NCBI GenBank assembly: GCA_964611525.1 | Contig: CAZTAL010000067.1 | Coordinates: forward strand, 1 to 64,000 | Length of the DNA: 64,000 nucleotides | Source of the DNA: JAAYJR01 sp964611525 | GTDB lineage: Bacteria > Bacteroidota > Bacteroidia > Bacteroidales > Prolixibacteraceae | Direction: 5' to 3' | Part shown: positions 42,698-52,233 of the stretch, piece after piece | Position numbering within the stretch: the first letter of the stretch is position 1 | Layout of the letters: every line of letters begins with the position of its first letter | Position numbers and translations under genes: made by a program | Notes under the pieces: generated by a model | Databases searched by the model: none | The model's input: only the letters and a program-made list of their open reading frames with translations | Told to the model about the DNA's origin: nothing

Positions 42698-44911
42698 ATG
42701 AATCGATTTTTAATTGTATCAAACAGACTTCCTGTTAAAATAGATATACTAGATGATGATATTGATGTTAAGCCCAGTGTGGGCGGACTTGCTACAGGTA
42801 TGAAATCTGTAAGCCGTTTTTTTAACAGTCTTTGGATCGGTTGGTCGGGAGTTGATAAAGATCAACTTACTTTAAAACAGCTAAAAATTGTTGACGATGC
42901 CTTGAAAAGAGAGGAATGCGTTGACGTGAATCTTTCACAGAAGGAAGTTGAGTTATATTATGAAGGATTTAGTAATAAAACTATTTGGCCTCTGTTCCAT
43001 TATTTTAATCAGTTTGTTGAATATGAAGAAGAGCAGTGGGAGGCTTATAAGCAGGTAAACAGAAAATTCGCTGATGTCATTGCTGATAATATAAAGGGTG
43101 TGGATAAAATATGGGTACATGATTATCATCTGCTTTTATTGCCGCAGATGATTAAAGAACGTTTTCCCAAGATCACAGTGGGATTTTTTCTTCATATACC
43201 ATTTCCCTCTTATGAGCTTTTCCGTATTCTTCCGTGGCGTAATGAAATTATTAATGGAATGCTAGGGGCTGATCTTCTTGGTTTTCACACTTTCGATTAT
43301 GAGAGGCACTTTATGAGCTCTGTGCGACGATTGCTTGGCTATGATATCAGTATTAATGAGATACAGCTTCCCAAAAGGATAGTAAAAGTGGATAATTTTC
43401 CTATGGGGATAGATTATGACAAATTTCATAATGCGGCACTTGCTTCCCAAACACGTTCCGTCCGGGATAAATCGGAGATCAGGAAAGAACTGGAGCGTTA
43501 CTATTTATTATATCCTGAAACGAAATTTATTCTTTCAATTGACCGTCTTGATTATACAAAAGGGCTTATCAACAGGCTTGAAGCTTATGAATATTTTCTG
43601 GAAAATTATCCTGAGTACAGAGAAAAAGTAACTCTTGTACTTTTGGCAGTACCTTCGAGAATTGGTGTGGAGCAGTATCAGCAAATGAAAAGTGAGGTGG
43701 ATGAAATTGTAGGCAGGATTAATGGAAAATTTTCTTCGATTAACCGTACACCTATTTGGTATTTTTACCGTTCAATGCCTTTCGAAAATCTGGTTGATCT
43801 TTATAATTATTGTGAGATAGCTCTTATTACTCCTATTCGTGATGGTATGAACCTCGTAGCCAAAGAGTTCATCGCTTCCAAAACCGACGGTCGCGGTGTC
43901 CTGATATTGAGTGAAATGGCAGGTGCTTCAAAGGAGATGAGTGAGGCACTGATCATTAATCCTATTGATAAAGAGCAAATTGCTGCTGCTATCAAGACAG
44001 CGATTGAGATGCCTTTGGAAGAACAAATCGAGCGCAATACCTTTCTGCAGAAAAGATTGAAAAGGTACAATATTGAGAAATGGGGCGTTGAATTTTTAAA
44101 CAGTCTGGAAAAAGTCCGCAAGAACGAACAGAAATATTTGGGAATGAAGTTGACTGCTGAAACACAGAATAAGATAATAAAAGACGTTTGTAGTGGAGAT
44201 AAGTGTATTTTCTTTTTAGATTATGATGGAACACTTAAAGGTTTTGAAGATAATCCTGATCATGCCACTCCCGATAAAGATTTATATGAATTGCTGGATG
44301 GACTTGCTGAAAATCCCAAAAATCATGTTGTACTTATAAGTGGACGTGATAAGAATACTTTTCAGGAATGGTTTGGAAATAGTCCTTATACACTGGTCGT
44401 TGAGCATGGTGTATGGTATAAGCCCGTTGGAGATAAATGGCATATGATCGAGCCACTTGATTCTAAATGGAAGGATAGCATACGTTCGTCGCTGGAATTT
44501 TATGTTGACCGTACTCCCGGTTCTTTTATCGAAGAAAAGAATTACAGTCTTGTCTGGCACTACCGTAAATCTGATCCTGAGCTTGGATTAAACAGGGCAA
44601 TTGAGTTAAAGGACGAACTGACTAGTCTTGTTGCTAATCTTGATCTTGAAATCCTTGAAGGGAATAAGGTTATCGAGATTAAAAACAGGGGAGTTGATAA
44701 AGGACGTGCAGCAATGTATTTATTAAGTTTATTCCCGGCAGATAAAATTGTTGCGATAGGCGATGACTGGACTGATGAAATTTTATTTGCAGAACTTCCT
44801 GAGGATGCATACACTATTAAAGTCGGCATGTCGCAGACAGGGGCAGGTTATAAAGTGGAAAATTTTATGGAAGTCAGGAATATGCTTAAAAGAATGGCCT
44901 GTGAAAGATAA
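42698..44911 (+). CDS. Trehalose-6-phosphate synthase/phosphatase fusion
   Basis: A 737-residue fusion of OtsA and OtsB, which makes trehalose from UDP-glucose and glucose-6-phosphate. The GT20 part (1-470) shows FLIVSNRLPVKI, GGLATGM, VHDYHLLLLPQM, FFLHIPFPSYE and LSIDRLDYTKGL. The HAD phosphatase part (about 490-737) has the nucleophile motif FLDYDGTLKGF, LISGRD and IGDDWTDEILF. Both active sites look intact. The convergent DPP-IV gene ends 36 bases downstream. Confidence 0.95.
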   Translation: MNRFLIVSNRLPVKIDILDDDIDVKPSVGGLATGMKSVSRFFNSLWIGWSGVDKDQLTLKQLKIVDDALKREECVDVNLSQKEVELYYEGFSNKTIWPLFHYFNQFVEYEEEQWEAYKQVNRKFADVIADNIKGVDKIWVHDYHLLLLPQMIKERFPKITVGFFLHIPFPSYELFRILPWRNEIINGMLGADLLGFHTFDYERHFMSSVRRLLGYDISINEIQLPKRIVKVDNFPMGIDYDKFHNAALASQTRSVRDKSEIRKELERYYLLYPETKFILSIDRLDYTKGLINRLEAYEYFLENYPEYREKVTLVLLAVPSRIGVEQYQQMKSEVDEIVGRINGKFSSINRTPIWYFYRSMPFENLVDLYNYCEIALITPIRDGMNLVAKEFIASKTDGRGVLILSEMAGASKEMSEALIINPIDKEQIAAAIKTAIEMPLEEQIERNTFLQKRLKRYNIEKWGVEFLNSLEKVRKNEQKYLGMKLTAETQNKIIKDVCSGDKCIFFLDYDGTLKGFEDNPDHATPDKDLYELLDGLAENPKNHVVLISGRDKNTFQEWFGNSPYTLVVEHGVWYKPVGDKWHMIEPLDSKWKDSIRSSLEFYVDRTPGSFIEEKNYSLVWHYRKSDPELGLNRAIELKDELTSLVANLDLEILEGNKVIEIKNRGVDKGRAAMYLLSLFPADKIVAIGDDWTDEILFAELPEDAYTIKVGMSQTGAGYKVENFMEVRNMLKRMACER

Positions 44912-44947
44912 CCGGATATATATCTTAGCCTGTTGTCCCGCAGAGGT

Positions 44948-47146
44948 TTACTTTAAATTGTCTTTAAGAAAATTTGTCATTTTTGTATAAAGATGTATAG
45001 TGGTATTACCTCCCCTTATTCGGTGATCACGATTAGTGTATATGGCCATATTGAACTGTATCCCTGACTGTACAAGTTTTTCAGTAAATTCATAAGTATT
45101 TTGTGCATGCACATTGTCATCAGCGGAGCCATGAATAATAAGCAGTCGCCCTTCAATGTCCCCGGCACGATATAGCGGGGCATTTTCACGGTATCCTTCG
45201 GGATTTTCATTAGGTTTCTGCATATAACGTTCAGTATATATTGTATCATAAAACCGCCAATCGGTAACCGGTGCTACTGCAATTCCCGCTTTAAACAGAG
45301 TACCTCCTTTTTCCATTGACAGACAAGTCATGAAACCACCGTAGCTCCAACCGAAAATACCTATATTGCCTTTATCTACATAAGGAAGTGTCCCCAGATA
45401 CTTTGCTGTTTCGACCAAATCATCTGATTCATATTTGCCTAGTTGGAGATATGTTACCTTTCTGAACTCTTCTCCACGTGCGGCGGTTCCCCGTGGATCT
45501 ATGGCAACGACCAAAAATCCTTGTTGGGCAAGGTAATGTTCCCAGCTTATTCCACTCCAGGATTCCTTTACCTTTTGTGAGTTAGGACCGCTGTACTGAC
45601 TGATCAGGACAGGGTATTTATTTGATTCGGTAAAATTTGACGGTTTGATCATATAGCCATATAATTCGATTCCGTTTGAGGTAGTGAATTTGAAAAATTC
45701 TTTTAGTGGAATATTGTGATTTGTCAGTTTGTTTTTAAGTATAGTATTATCCTGCAAAACCCTTATCATTTTGTTCTTTTTTGTTTCATGGAGTGTTATC
45801 ATATAGGGAGAATTCCCGCTGCTGTAATAGTTTACATAGTAACTAAAATCACTGCTGAAATTAGCTTTGTTATCACCTTTTAGAGTGGATAGCTGACCTT
45901 GTTCTTTTTTGTCTATGCTGGTAAAGCAAACCTTCCTGAAGAGCGGTGATTCACCAACGGCTTGATAGTAGAAGAGTTCTTTTTCGGGATCGTAACCATA
46001 AAAATCGGTAACATCAAACTGCCCTTTGGTAATCTGAGCCTGTTCAAATCCCAGTCTGTCGTAAAGATAAAGATGCGACCATCCGTCTCTCTCACTTTTT
46101 ATTATAAACCGGCCATCCTCGAGATAATTAAATCCATCAAGAAAATTCTCAGCAATATACCGGTCGTTTTTTTCAGTAAGTATTGGCCTTGAATCGCCGG
46201 TAAAGGGATTTGCATAAAGAATATTCACCTGATTTTGTCTCCGGTTCATACGCATGATAATTAGGTCTTCCGCATCGGGAGTCCATTTTAACCTGGGTAC
46301 ATAAATATTATTGTCTTCACCAATATTCACATCAATAGTAACTTTTGAATAAAGCTCATATGTTTTAACTGAAACAGTGGAATTTTTTTCACCGGCTTTA
46401 GGGTATTTGAATGTTTCTATTGAGGGATAGAGTTTGTTCTCCTCCAAAACGGGATTCTCTCCTGCATACATTCTTAAAGTGTAGTCTTGTACTTCAGATT
46501 CGTCAAACCGGATATAGGCCACGAATTTGCTGTCGGGCGACCACCAGAATGCTTTGTTAAATCCAAATTCTTCTTCATAAACCCAGTCGGGGGCACCGTT
46601 TATAACCTTATTTTTTTCCCCGTCCCATGTTATCTGGCTTTCACTGCCAAATTTAAGATTTTTAATAAAGAGATTGTTGTCGCGCACGAAAGCTACATAA
46701 TTACCATCAGGAGAAAAGGTGGCCAACTGTTGTGCCCCGTTTTCCGATAAAGGACTAAACTCTTCGGTTACCGAGTTCCATATATAATAATTTGCTGTGA
46801 ATGAACGGCGGTAGATGGGTTTTATATCTGTAGTAAGCAATATTTTGGTTTCATCGTCACTTAATTTATAGTTTGAAAAAGAGGAAACAGCCGTATCTTC
46901 AATTTTTGTTATATCGAAGAGCACAGCCACTTGTTCACCTGTTTCATAACTGTTTTTTAATATTTTTGTGTCATTTTCCATCGTCGTATAGTGAATACCG
47001 TCTTTCATCGATCGAAGACTGACCGTAGATTCCGCACGGAAAGTCCCTTTGGTGAATATATCATCAAGTGTTATCTGGTATTCCGACTGTGCATAAAGGG
47101 TAATTCCCAAGACAGTAACAGATAGCAGTAATGCTAATTTTTTCAT
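44948..47146 (-). CDS. Dipeptidyl peptidase IV (S9B)
   Basis: An exported serine peptidase that removes X-Pro or X-Ala dipeptides. The 732-residue product starts with a signal peptide (MKKLALLLSVTVLGITLYAQ). An N-terminal beta-propeller-like region follows (about 40-480), with VYEEEF at the substrate-binding helix. The C-terminal hydrolase has Ser601 in GWSYGGFM, an Asp near 677 in SADDNVH and His708 in DHRIRGG. It is probably periplasmic or outer-membrane associated. It stands alone on the minus strand. Confidence 0.95.
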   Translation of the reverse strand: MKKLALLLSVTVLGITLYAQSEYQITLDDIFTKGTFRAESTVSLRSMKDGIHYTTMENDTKILKNSYETGEQVAVLFDITKIEDTAVSSFSNYKLSDDETKILLTTDIKPIYRRSFTANYYIWNSVTEEFSPLSENGAQQLATFSPDGNYVAFVRDNNLFIKNLKFGSESQITWDGEKNKVINGAPDWVYEEEFGFNKAFWWSPDSKFVAYIRFDESEVQDYTLRMYAGENPVLEENKLYPSIETFKYPKAGEKNSTVSVKTYELYSKVTIDVNIGEDNNIYVPRLKWTPDAEDLIIMRMNRRQNQVNILYANPFTGDSRPILTEKNDRYIAENFLDGFNYLEDGRFIIKSERDGWSHLYLYDRLGFEQAQITKGQFDVTDFYGYDPEKELFYYQAVGESPLFRKVCFTSIDKKEQGQLSTLKGDNKANFSSDFSYYVNYYSSGNSPYMITLHETKKNKMIRVLQDNTILKNKLTNHNIPLKEFFKFTTSNGIELYGYMIKPSNFTESNKYPVLISQYSGPNSQKVKESWSGISWEHYLAQQGFLVVAIDPRGTAARGEEFRKVTYLQLGKYESDDLVETAKYLGTLPYVDKGNIGIFGWSYGGFMTCLSMEKGGTLFKAGIAVAPVTDWRFYDTIYTERYMQKPNENPEGYRENAPLYRAGDIEGRLLIIHGSADDNVHAQNTYEFTEKLVQSGIQFNMAIYTNRDHRIRGGNTTIHLYTKMTNFLKDNLK

Positions 47147-47487
47147 AGAGTTATAATTTTATTATTGTCTGAAAAAAAATAATTCAAAAAAAAATAATAT
47201 ACTTATTTAACTTATGAGTTCATTATAAAAACTAAAATTTTTATTTATATAATCTTTATATCTTTTGTATATAATTTAAAATCAGTATTTTAAAAATTTA
47301 TGTAAAAATGGCGTAAAGCGCCTTTTCAGGCCATAGCCATTTATAATTTGAACACAAAAGTAAGAATTGTTGTTTAAGAGGAAAAGTGAATATTATAAAT
47401 AATTCAATTTGATCTATAGTTAAATATCGGAATATGGAATTTTCGAATGAATCATTATCTTTGCAAATCTTAAAAAGTGCATATGAT
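47147..47487. other. Divergent intergenic region between DPP-IV and thrS
   Basis: About 340 bases with a nested hairpin (AAATGGC at 47306-47312 with GCCATTT at 47336-47342, inner GGCG/CGCC) and the thrS -7 element. No T-box sequence is visible, and the predicted thrS leader is too short for one. Confidence 0.45.
47456..47463 (+). promoter_or_regulatory. -7 element candidate for thrS
   Basis: TATCTTTG fits TAnnTTTG. It lies within a longer possible reading frame from 47434, so the transcript would begin after that ATG. This supports the start at 47488. No clear -33 element. Confidence 0.5.
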
Positions 47488-49431
47488 ATGATAAAAATAA
47501 CTCTGTCTGACAATAGTGTGAAAGAATTTCCAGGGCCGGTTGACGGACTGGAGATTGCCCGTTCACTTTCTAACCGTTTAGCCAAAGAGGTCTTATCGGT
47601 TTCCGTGAACGGAGAAGTTTGGGATCTGACAAGGAAAATAACCTCTGATTCTGCAATTAGGTTGCATACGTGGGATGATTTTGAAGGCAGAAAAGCATTC
47701 TGGCATTCATCTGCACATTTGATGGCAGAAGCTATAGAATTTTTTTATCCGGGAACAAAATTCGGGATAGGGCCTGCAATTGAAAATGGATTTTATTATG
47801 ATGTAGACCTTCCTGATGAACAGCAACTAACAGAAAAAGATTTATTGAAGATTGAGGATAAAATGTTGGAGCTGGCCAGACAGAAAAATGATATAGTGCG
47901 TAAAGAGATCAGTAAAAAAGATGCGCTTAAATTTTTTTCTGAAAAGGATGACGTATTGAAACTGGAATTGATCGGTGAATTGGAGGATGGAACTATTAGT
48001 TTTTATGAACAGGGCAATTTTGTTGACCTTTGCCGCGGTCCCCATTTGCCGGATACTGGTTATATTAAAGCTATAAAACTCACTTCTGTTGCGGGTGCAT
48101 ACTGGCGTGGAGACGAAAACAACAAAATGTTGACACGTGTTTACGGTATCACCTTCCCTAAAAAGAAGATGTTGGATGAATATCTTATTATGTTGGAGGA
48201 GGCAAAAAAACGTGACCACCGTAAGATTGGAAAAGAGATGGAGTTATTTACCTTCTCCGAAGCTGTAGGACAAGGATTACCTTTATGGTTGCCCAAAGGC
48301 GCCCGATTGAGGAAGCAGTTAGAAGATTTCCTGACAAAAGTACAGGAAAAATACGGCTACGAACAGGTCATCACACCTCATATAGGAGATGTGAGATTAT
48401 ACAAAACTTCCGGTCATTATGAGAAGTATGGAAAAGATTCTTTCCGGACAATTACAACACCTGAGGAAGGCGAAGAATATATGCTTAAACCAATGAATTG
48501 TCCCCACCACTGTGAAATATACATGTCGAAGCCCCATTCTTATAAAGATTTGCCTGTTAGGATGGCTGAATTTGGCACTGTATATAGGTATGAACAGAGC
48601 GGTGAACTTCACGGATTAACGCGTGCCCGCGGTTTTACGCAGGACGATGCTCATATTTTTTGTCGGCCGGATCAGTTGAAGGATGAATTCAAAAAGGTTA
48701 TCGATATTATTTTTATTATTTTTAAAGCGCTCAATTTTAATGATTATACAGCTCAGATTTCTCTTCGTGATCCGGATGATCCCGGTAAATACATAGGTAA
48801 GGTTGAAAATTGGGAAAAGTCTGAAAGAGCAATTATTGAGGCTTGCGAAGAAAAGGGGTTGAAGACAATTACAAAAAGAGGGGAAGCGGCCTTTTATGGT
48901 CCCAAACTTGATTTTATGATAAAAGATGCATTGGGACGAAGCTGGCAGTTGGGAACCATACAGGTTGACTATAATCTCCCTGAACGTTTTAATCTTGAGT
49001 ATATCGGTGCTGATGATAATAAACACCAGCCGGTGATGATTCACAGGGCTCCTTTCGGATCTATGGAAAGATTTGTTGCTGTGCTCATTGAACATACTGC
49101 GGGCAAATTTCCTTTGTGGCTTGCTCCTGAGCAGGTTGTTGTTTTACCAATTAGTGAAAAGTATAATGATTATGCCGAAAAAGTTTCAAAAGTTCTAAAT
49201 AATTCCGATATTCGCACCATCGTTGACGATCGTAATGAGAAGATTGGTAGAAAGATACGTGATAATGAGTTGAAGCGGATACCTTATATGCTGATAGTAG
49301 GAGAGAAGGAGGCCGAGGCGGAAACTGTTTCTGTTCGCCCTCAGGGGGGAGGAGATAAGGAAGTAATGAAAATCAGTTCCTTTGCTGAATTTTTAAGTAA
49401 TGAAATAAAAGATCATTTATCATTTGTATAA
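47488..49431 (+). CDS. thrS: Threonyl-tRNA synthetase
   Basis: ThrRS charges tRNA-Thr. From ATG 47488 it has 647 residues, the usual length, and starts MIKITLSDNSVKEFPGPVDG, the TGS domain. The editing domain has HSSAHLMAEAIE. The catalytic core has MLKPMNCPHHCEIY, RMAEFGTVYRYEQSGELHGLTRARGFTQDDAHIF and HRAPFGSMERF; the zinc ligands Cys/His are in these motifs. The anticodon-binding domain ends it. An upstream ATG (47434) is rejected because it precedes the -7 element. infC, rpmI and rplT follow. Confidence 0.97.
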   Translation: MIKITLSDNSVKEFPGPVDGLEIARSLSNRLAKEVLSVSVNGEVWDLTRKITSDSAIRLHTWDDFEGRKAFWHSSAHLMAEAIEFFYPGTKFGIGPAIENGFYYDVDLPDEQQLTEKDLLKIEDKMLELARQKNDIVRKEISKKDALKFFSEKDDVLKLELIGELEDGTISFYEQGNFVDLCRGPHLPDTGYIKAIKLTSVAGAYWRGDENNKMLTRVYGITFPKKKMLDEYLIMLEEAKKRDHRKIGKEMELFTFSEAVGQGLPLWLPKGARLRKQLEDFLTKVQEKYGYEQVITPHIGDVRLYKTSGHYEKYGKDSFRTITTPEEGEEYMLKPMNCPHHCEIYMSKPHSYKDLPVRMAEFGTVYRYEQSGELHGLTRARGFTQDDAHIFCRPDQLKDEFKKVIDIIFIIFKALNFNDYTAQISLRDPDDPGKYIGKVENWEKSERAIIEACEEKGLKTITKRGEAAFYGPKLDFMIKDALGRSWQLGTIQVDYNLPERFNLEYIGADDNKHQPVMIHRAPFGSMERFVAVLIEHTAGKFPLWLAPEQVVVLPISEKYNDYAEKVSKVLNNSDIRTIVDDRNEKIGRKIRDNELKRIPYMLIVGEKEAEAETVSVRPQGGGDKEVMKISSFAEFLSNEIKDHLSFV

Positions 49432-49453
49432 TTTAATATAGGAGGATTTAAAT

Positions 49454-50017
49454 ATAGCTATTAAGAAAAAGAGTGGAGGACGGTATTCCTTTAGAAAAAG
49501 GGATCGCGGACCTCAACACAGAATTAACAAGTTTATAACTGCACCCCAGGTCAGGGTGGTGGGGGACAATGTTGATAATCCGGGAATTTTTCCTTTGCAG
49601 GATGCACTGAGAATGGCTGATCAGATGGAATTAGATCTTGTGGAGATTTCACCAAAAGCGGATCCCCCGGTTTGTAAGATTGTAGATTATTCCAAGTTTC
49701 TTTACCGGCAAAAAAAGAAACAAAAGGAAATGAAGGCCAAGGCTTTTAAAATTGTTGTTAAAGAAATTCGTTTTGGCCCCCAAACAGATGACCATGATTA
49801 TGAATTTAAAAAAAGGCATGCTGAAAAATTCCTCAAAGACGGGGCAAAAGTAAAAGCTTATGTGTTCTTTAAAGGCAGGTCGATTTTGTTCAAGGAGCAG
49901 GGAGAAATACTCCTTCTCAGGCTTGCAACTGACCTTGAGGATTTGGGAACTGTTGAACAAATGCCAAAACTGGAAGGTAAAAGAATGACAATGATGATTT
50001 CACCTAAGAAGAAATAA
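49454..50017 (+). CDS. infC: Translation initiation factor IF-3 with non-AUG start
   Basis: IF-3 checks the initiator tRNA and start codon on the small subunit. The frame has DALRMADQMELDLVEISPKADPPVCKI, KEIRFGPQTDDHDYEFK and VKAYVFFKGRSILFKEQGE. Conserved N-terminal residues (HRINKFITAPQVRVVGDN) lie upstream of the first GTG (49556) and no ATG is in frame before the stop at 49439. A GGAGG at 49441-49445 sits 8 bases before an ATA (49454) that would give MAIKKK, or 14 before ATT (49460). A non-AUG start fits known infC autoregulation. Length from ATA is 187 residues. Confidence 0.9.
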   Translation: MAIKKKSGGRYSFRKRDRGPQHRINKFITAPQVRVVGDNVDNPGIFPLQDALRMADQMELDLVEISPKADPPVCKIVDYSKFLYRQKKKQKEMKAKAFKIVVKEIRFGPQTDDHDYEFKKRHAEKFLKDGAKVKAYVFFKGRSILFKEQGEILLLRLATDLEDLGTVEQMPKLEGKRMTMMISPKKK

Positions 50018-50062
50018 TATAGAATAAATATAGTTCTTTGATAACATTTAATAAATAGGATT

Positions 50063-50260
50063 ATGCCAAAAATGAAAACTAATTCCGGCGCTAAAAAGCG
50101 TTTTAAGCTTACCGGAACGGGTAAAATTAAAAGAAAACATGCTTATAAAAGTCACATTCTTACAAAGAAAAGTAAGAAAAGAAAACGTAATCTGGGTTAC
50201 TGGACTACCATTGATAAAACAAATAAAAAGAATGTGAAACTTTTACTAAACATGAAATAA
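50063..50260 (+). CDS. rpmI: 50S ribosomal protein bL35
   Basis: bL35 is a small basic protein of the large subunit. The 65 residues begin PKMKTNSGAKKRFKLTGTGKIKRKHA, the family signature. It lies between infC and rplT, the standard operon order. Confidence 0.97.
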   Translation: MPKMKTNSGAKKRFKLTGTGKIKRKHAYKSHILTKKSKKRKRNLGYWTTIDKTNKKNVKLLLNMK

Positions 50261-50349
50261 ATCAGGTAAGAATTAGTTATTAACCAGGTTATTGTGCTTT
50301 TAAGTATCCCTGTATTTGCGGAGCGCCAATGGCCAAAAATTAATAAAGT

Positions 50350-50694
50350 ATGCCAAGAAGTGTAAATAATGCAGCATCACGTGCCCGGAGAAAAAAAATA
50401 TTGAAAAAGACTAAAGGTTATTTCGGGGCACGTAAAAATGTTTGGACTGTAGCTAAAAATACATATGAAAAAGGGTTACAGTATGCTTATCGTGACAGGA
50501 AAAACAAGAAAAGGACTTTCCGTGCTTTGTGGATTCAGCGTATTAATGCTGCTGCCCGCCTTGAAGGGTTGTCATATTCACGATTTATGGGATTATTAAA
50601 GAAAAATGATATAGAGATTAACAGGAAAGTCTTAGCCGATCTGGCTATGAATCATCCTGAAGCCTTTAAAGCTATAGTCGATAAAGTGAAATAA
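50350..50694 (+). CDS. rplT: 50S ribosomal protein bL20
   Basis: bL20 binds 23S rRNA early in assembly and, in some bacteria, represses its own operon. The 114 residues start PRSVNNAASRARRKKILKKTKGY and have LWIQRINAAARLEGLSYSRFM. It ends the thrS-infC-rpmI-rplT unit and is followed by a terminator. Confidence 0.97.
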   Translation: MPRSVNNAASRARRKKILKKTKGYFGARKNVWTVAKNTYEKGLQYAYRDRKNKKRTFRALWIQRINAAARLEGLSYSRFMGLLKKNDIEINRKVLADLAMNHPEAFKAIVDKVK

Positions 50695-50740
50695 ATATTT
50701 ATCCTTAGTGTGACAATGATCATCCGTACGGGAGCAAAAA

Positions 50741-50777
50741 AAATACCCTAAGGGCAATTATTAGCCTTAGGGTATTT
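50741..50777. terminator. Terminator after rplT
   Basis: The arms AAATACCCTAAGG (50741-50753) and CCTTAGGGTATTT (50765-50777) pair perfectly over 13 bp with an 11-base loop. A-rich and T-rich flanks lie on either side, so it may act on both strands. The region 50778-51084 holds no gene; a small repeat AATACT/AGTATT lies near 50968-50985. Confidence 0.85.
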
Positions 50778-51084
50778 AATTTATTGGGTATTACTTTCGT
50801 AATTGTCTTCTCCAGTTATAAAATCTATCTGTCTATTTGAAAATATTCATAACAATTAAGCGGGGGGATATTAATAAAGGAATCGAAACAGTTCTATTTT
50901 TATTGAGTTGTGTTTGTTTATTATCAATATGATTAACAATTGATTTTTATGCATAAAATAATACTAAAAACAGTATTTTTAGAGTTGTAGTTATAATCTT
51001 TTCTTTTAATAAGAAAGAGTTTTCTGGTAAGAATAATTTTTATTTAAAAATTTTATCATTCAAAATAGTTAAACATTAAATGCT

Positions 51085-52215
51085 ATGAAAAAAATATGCC
51101 TGTTTTTGTTGATCGCTATTTTTATATCTTGTACTTCAGTAACTAAAAAAGAAATTGAAATGCCCTACTCAAAAGAATCTTTCGAAAAAACTATCAATGG
51201 AGAGCAAACTACTCTTTTGACTATGAAAAACAGTAATGGTATGGTAGTCACGCTTACTAATTACGGAGCAAAGATCGTCTCGGTTTATGCGCCTGACAAG
51301 AATGATGATTTTGCGGATGTGTTACTGGGATTTAATTCAATTGAGGATTATCAGAAATACGGTGCAAGTCATGGAGCCGTGGTAGGTCCATATGCAAATC
51401 GTATAGCGAATGCTCAATTTGTAATTGAAGGTGACACATTCAGATTACCTGTAAATAACCAGGAAGCCTGCCTGCATTCAGGACCTGACAGTTGGTACAG
51501 GAGGGTATGGGAATATAATACAAATGATAATGTAACCACTTTCATGTTGGAAAGTCCTGATGGTGAATGTGGGTTCCCTGGCAACCAGAAGGTCAGTGTA
51601 AAATATACTCTGACAGATGATAATGAATTAAAAATAGATTATGAGGTTACTACTGATAATCCTACTCACATTAATATTACAAATCATTCCTATTTTAATT
51701 TGAGAGGAGAAGGTAACGGCGATATTTTGGGTCATATTCTTGTCATTAATGCAAATAAATCCACACTTGTAAAAGATAGCAGTCTGATACCAACTGGCGA
51801 GATCAGTGATATACGTGGAACGGAACTTGATTTTACAACTCCTCATCCTATAGGTGAGCGCATTGATGGTCATAATCCTTTGCTTAAACACGGTTCAGGG
51901 TATGATTTTAATTATATCTTAAATAAGAAATCTGGTGAAATGTCATTTGCTGCCAGTGCCTATGAGCCTGAAAGCGGACGTTATATGGAAGTATATACCA
52001 CAGAACCAGCAGTACAACTATATACTGGCAACTTTCTTGATGGTAGTGAGGTAGGGAATAGCGGTAAACCTTATACAAAACGTTCCGGATTTTGTCTGGA
52101 AACACAACATTTTCCTGATACCCCTCATCATCCGGAATTTCCCTCTACACTTTTAAATCCCGGTAAGGTTTTTAAATCAACTACAATTTTTAAGTTTTCG
52201 GTAAAAAAGGAGTAA
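51085..52215 (+). CDS. Aldose 1-epimerase, lipoprotein form
   Basis: Aldose epimerase interconverts alpha and beta sugar anomers. The 376-residue protein starts with a lipoprotein-type signal (MKKICLFLLIAIFISC, Cys16), so it is probably periplasmic or surface attached. Family motifs are VTLTNYGAKIVSVYAPDK, VGPYANRIANAQF, LHSGPDSWYRRVW, NITNHSYFNLRGEG (catalytic His) and LETQHFPD (catalytic Glu). It precedes the ECF sigma gene by 18 bases but is probably functionally separate. Confidence 0.93.
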   Translation: MKKICLFLLIAIFISCTSVTKKEIEMPYSKESFEKTINGEQTTLLTMKNSNGMVVTLTNYGAKIVSVYAPDKNDDFADVLLGFNSIEDYQKYGASHGAVVGPYANRIANAQFVIEGDTFRLPVNNQEACLHSGPDSWYRRVWEYNTNDNVTTFMLESPDGECGFPGNQKVSVKYTLTDDNELKIDYEVTTDNPTHINITNHSYFNLRGEGNGDILGHILVINANKSTLVKDSSLIPTGEISDIRGTELDFTTPHPIGERIDGHNPLLKHGSGYDFNYILNKKSGEMSFAASAYEPESGRYMEVYTTEPAVQLYTGNFLDGSEVGNSGKPYTKRSGFCLETQHFPDTPHHPEFPSTLLNPGKVFKSTTIFKFSVKKE

Positions 52216-52233
52216 CAGAAGCGAAATGCTTTC

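Noticed and set aside
47280..47463. T-box riboswitch before thrS
   Set aside because: The predicted transcript starts after the hairpin and leaves a leader of about 20 bases; no T-box sequence was seen.
47434..47487. ATG at 47434 as the start of thrS
   Set aside because: It precedes the -7 element TATCTTTG and adds 18 residues before the TGS domain; ATG 47488 fits family length.
48616..49095. A 159-codon antisense open frame inside thrS
   Set aside because: It lies fully within a clearly conserved gene on the other strand, has no recognisable domain and is explained by codon bias of the sense gene.
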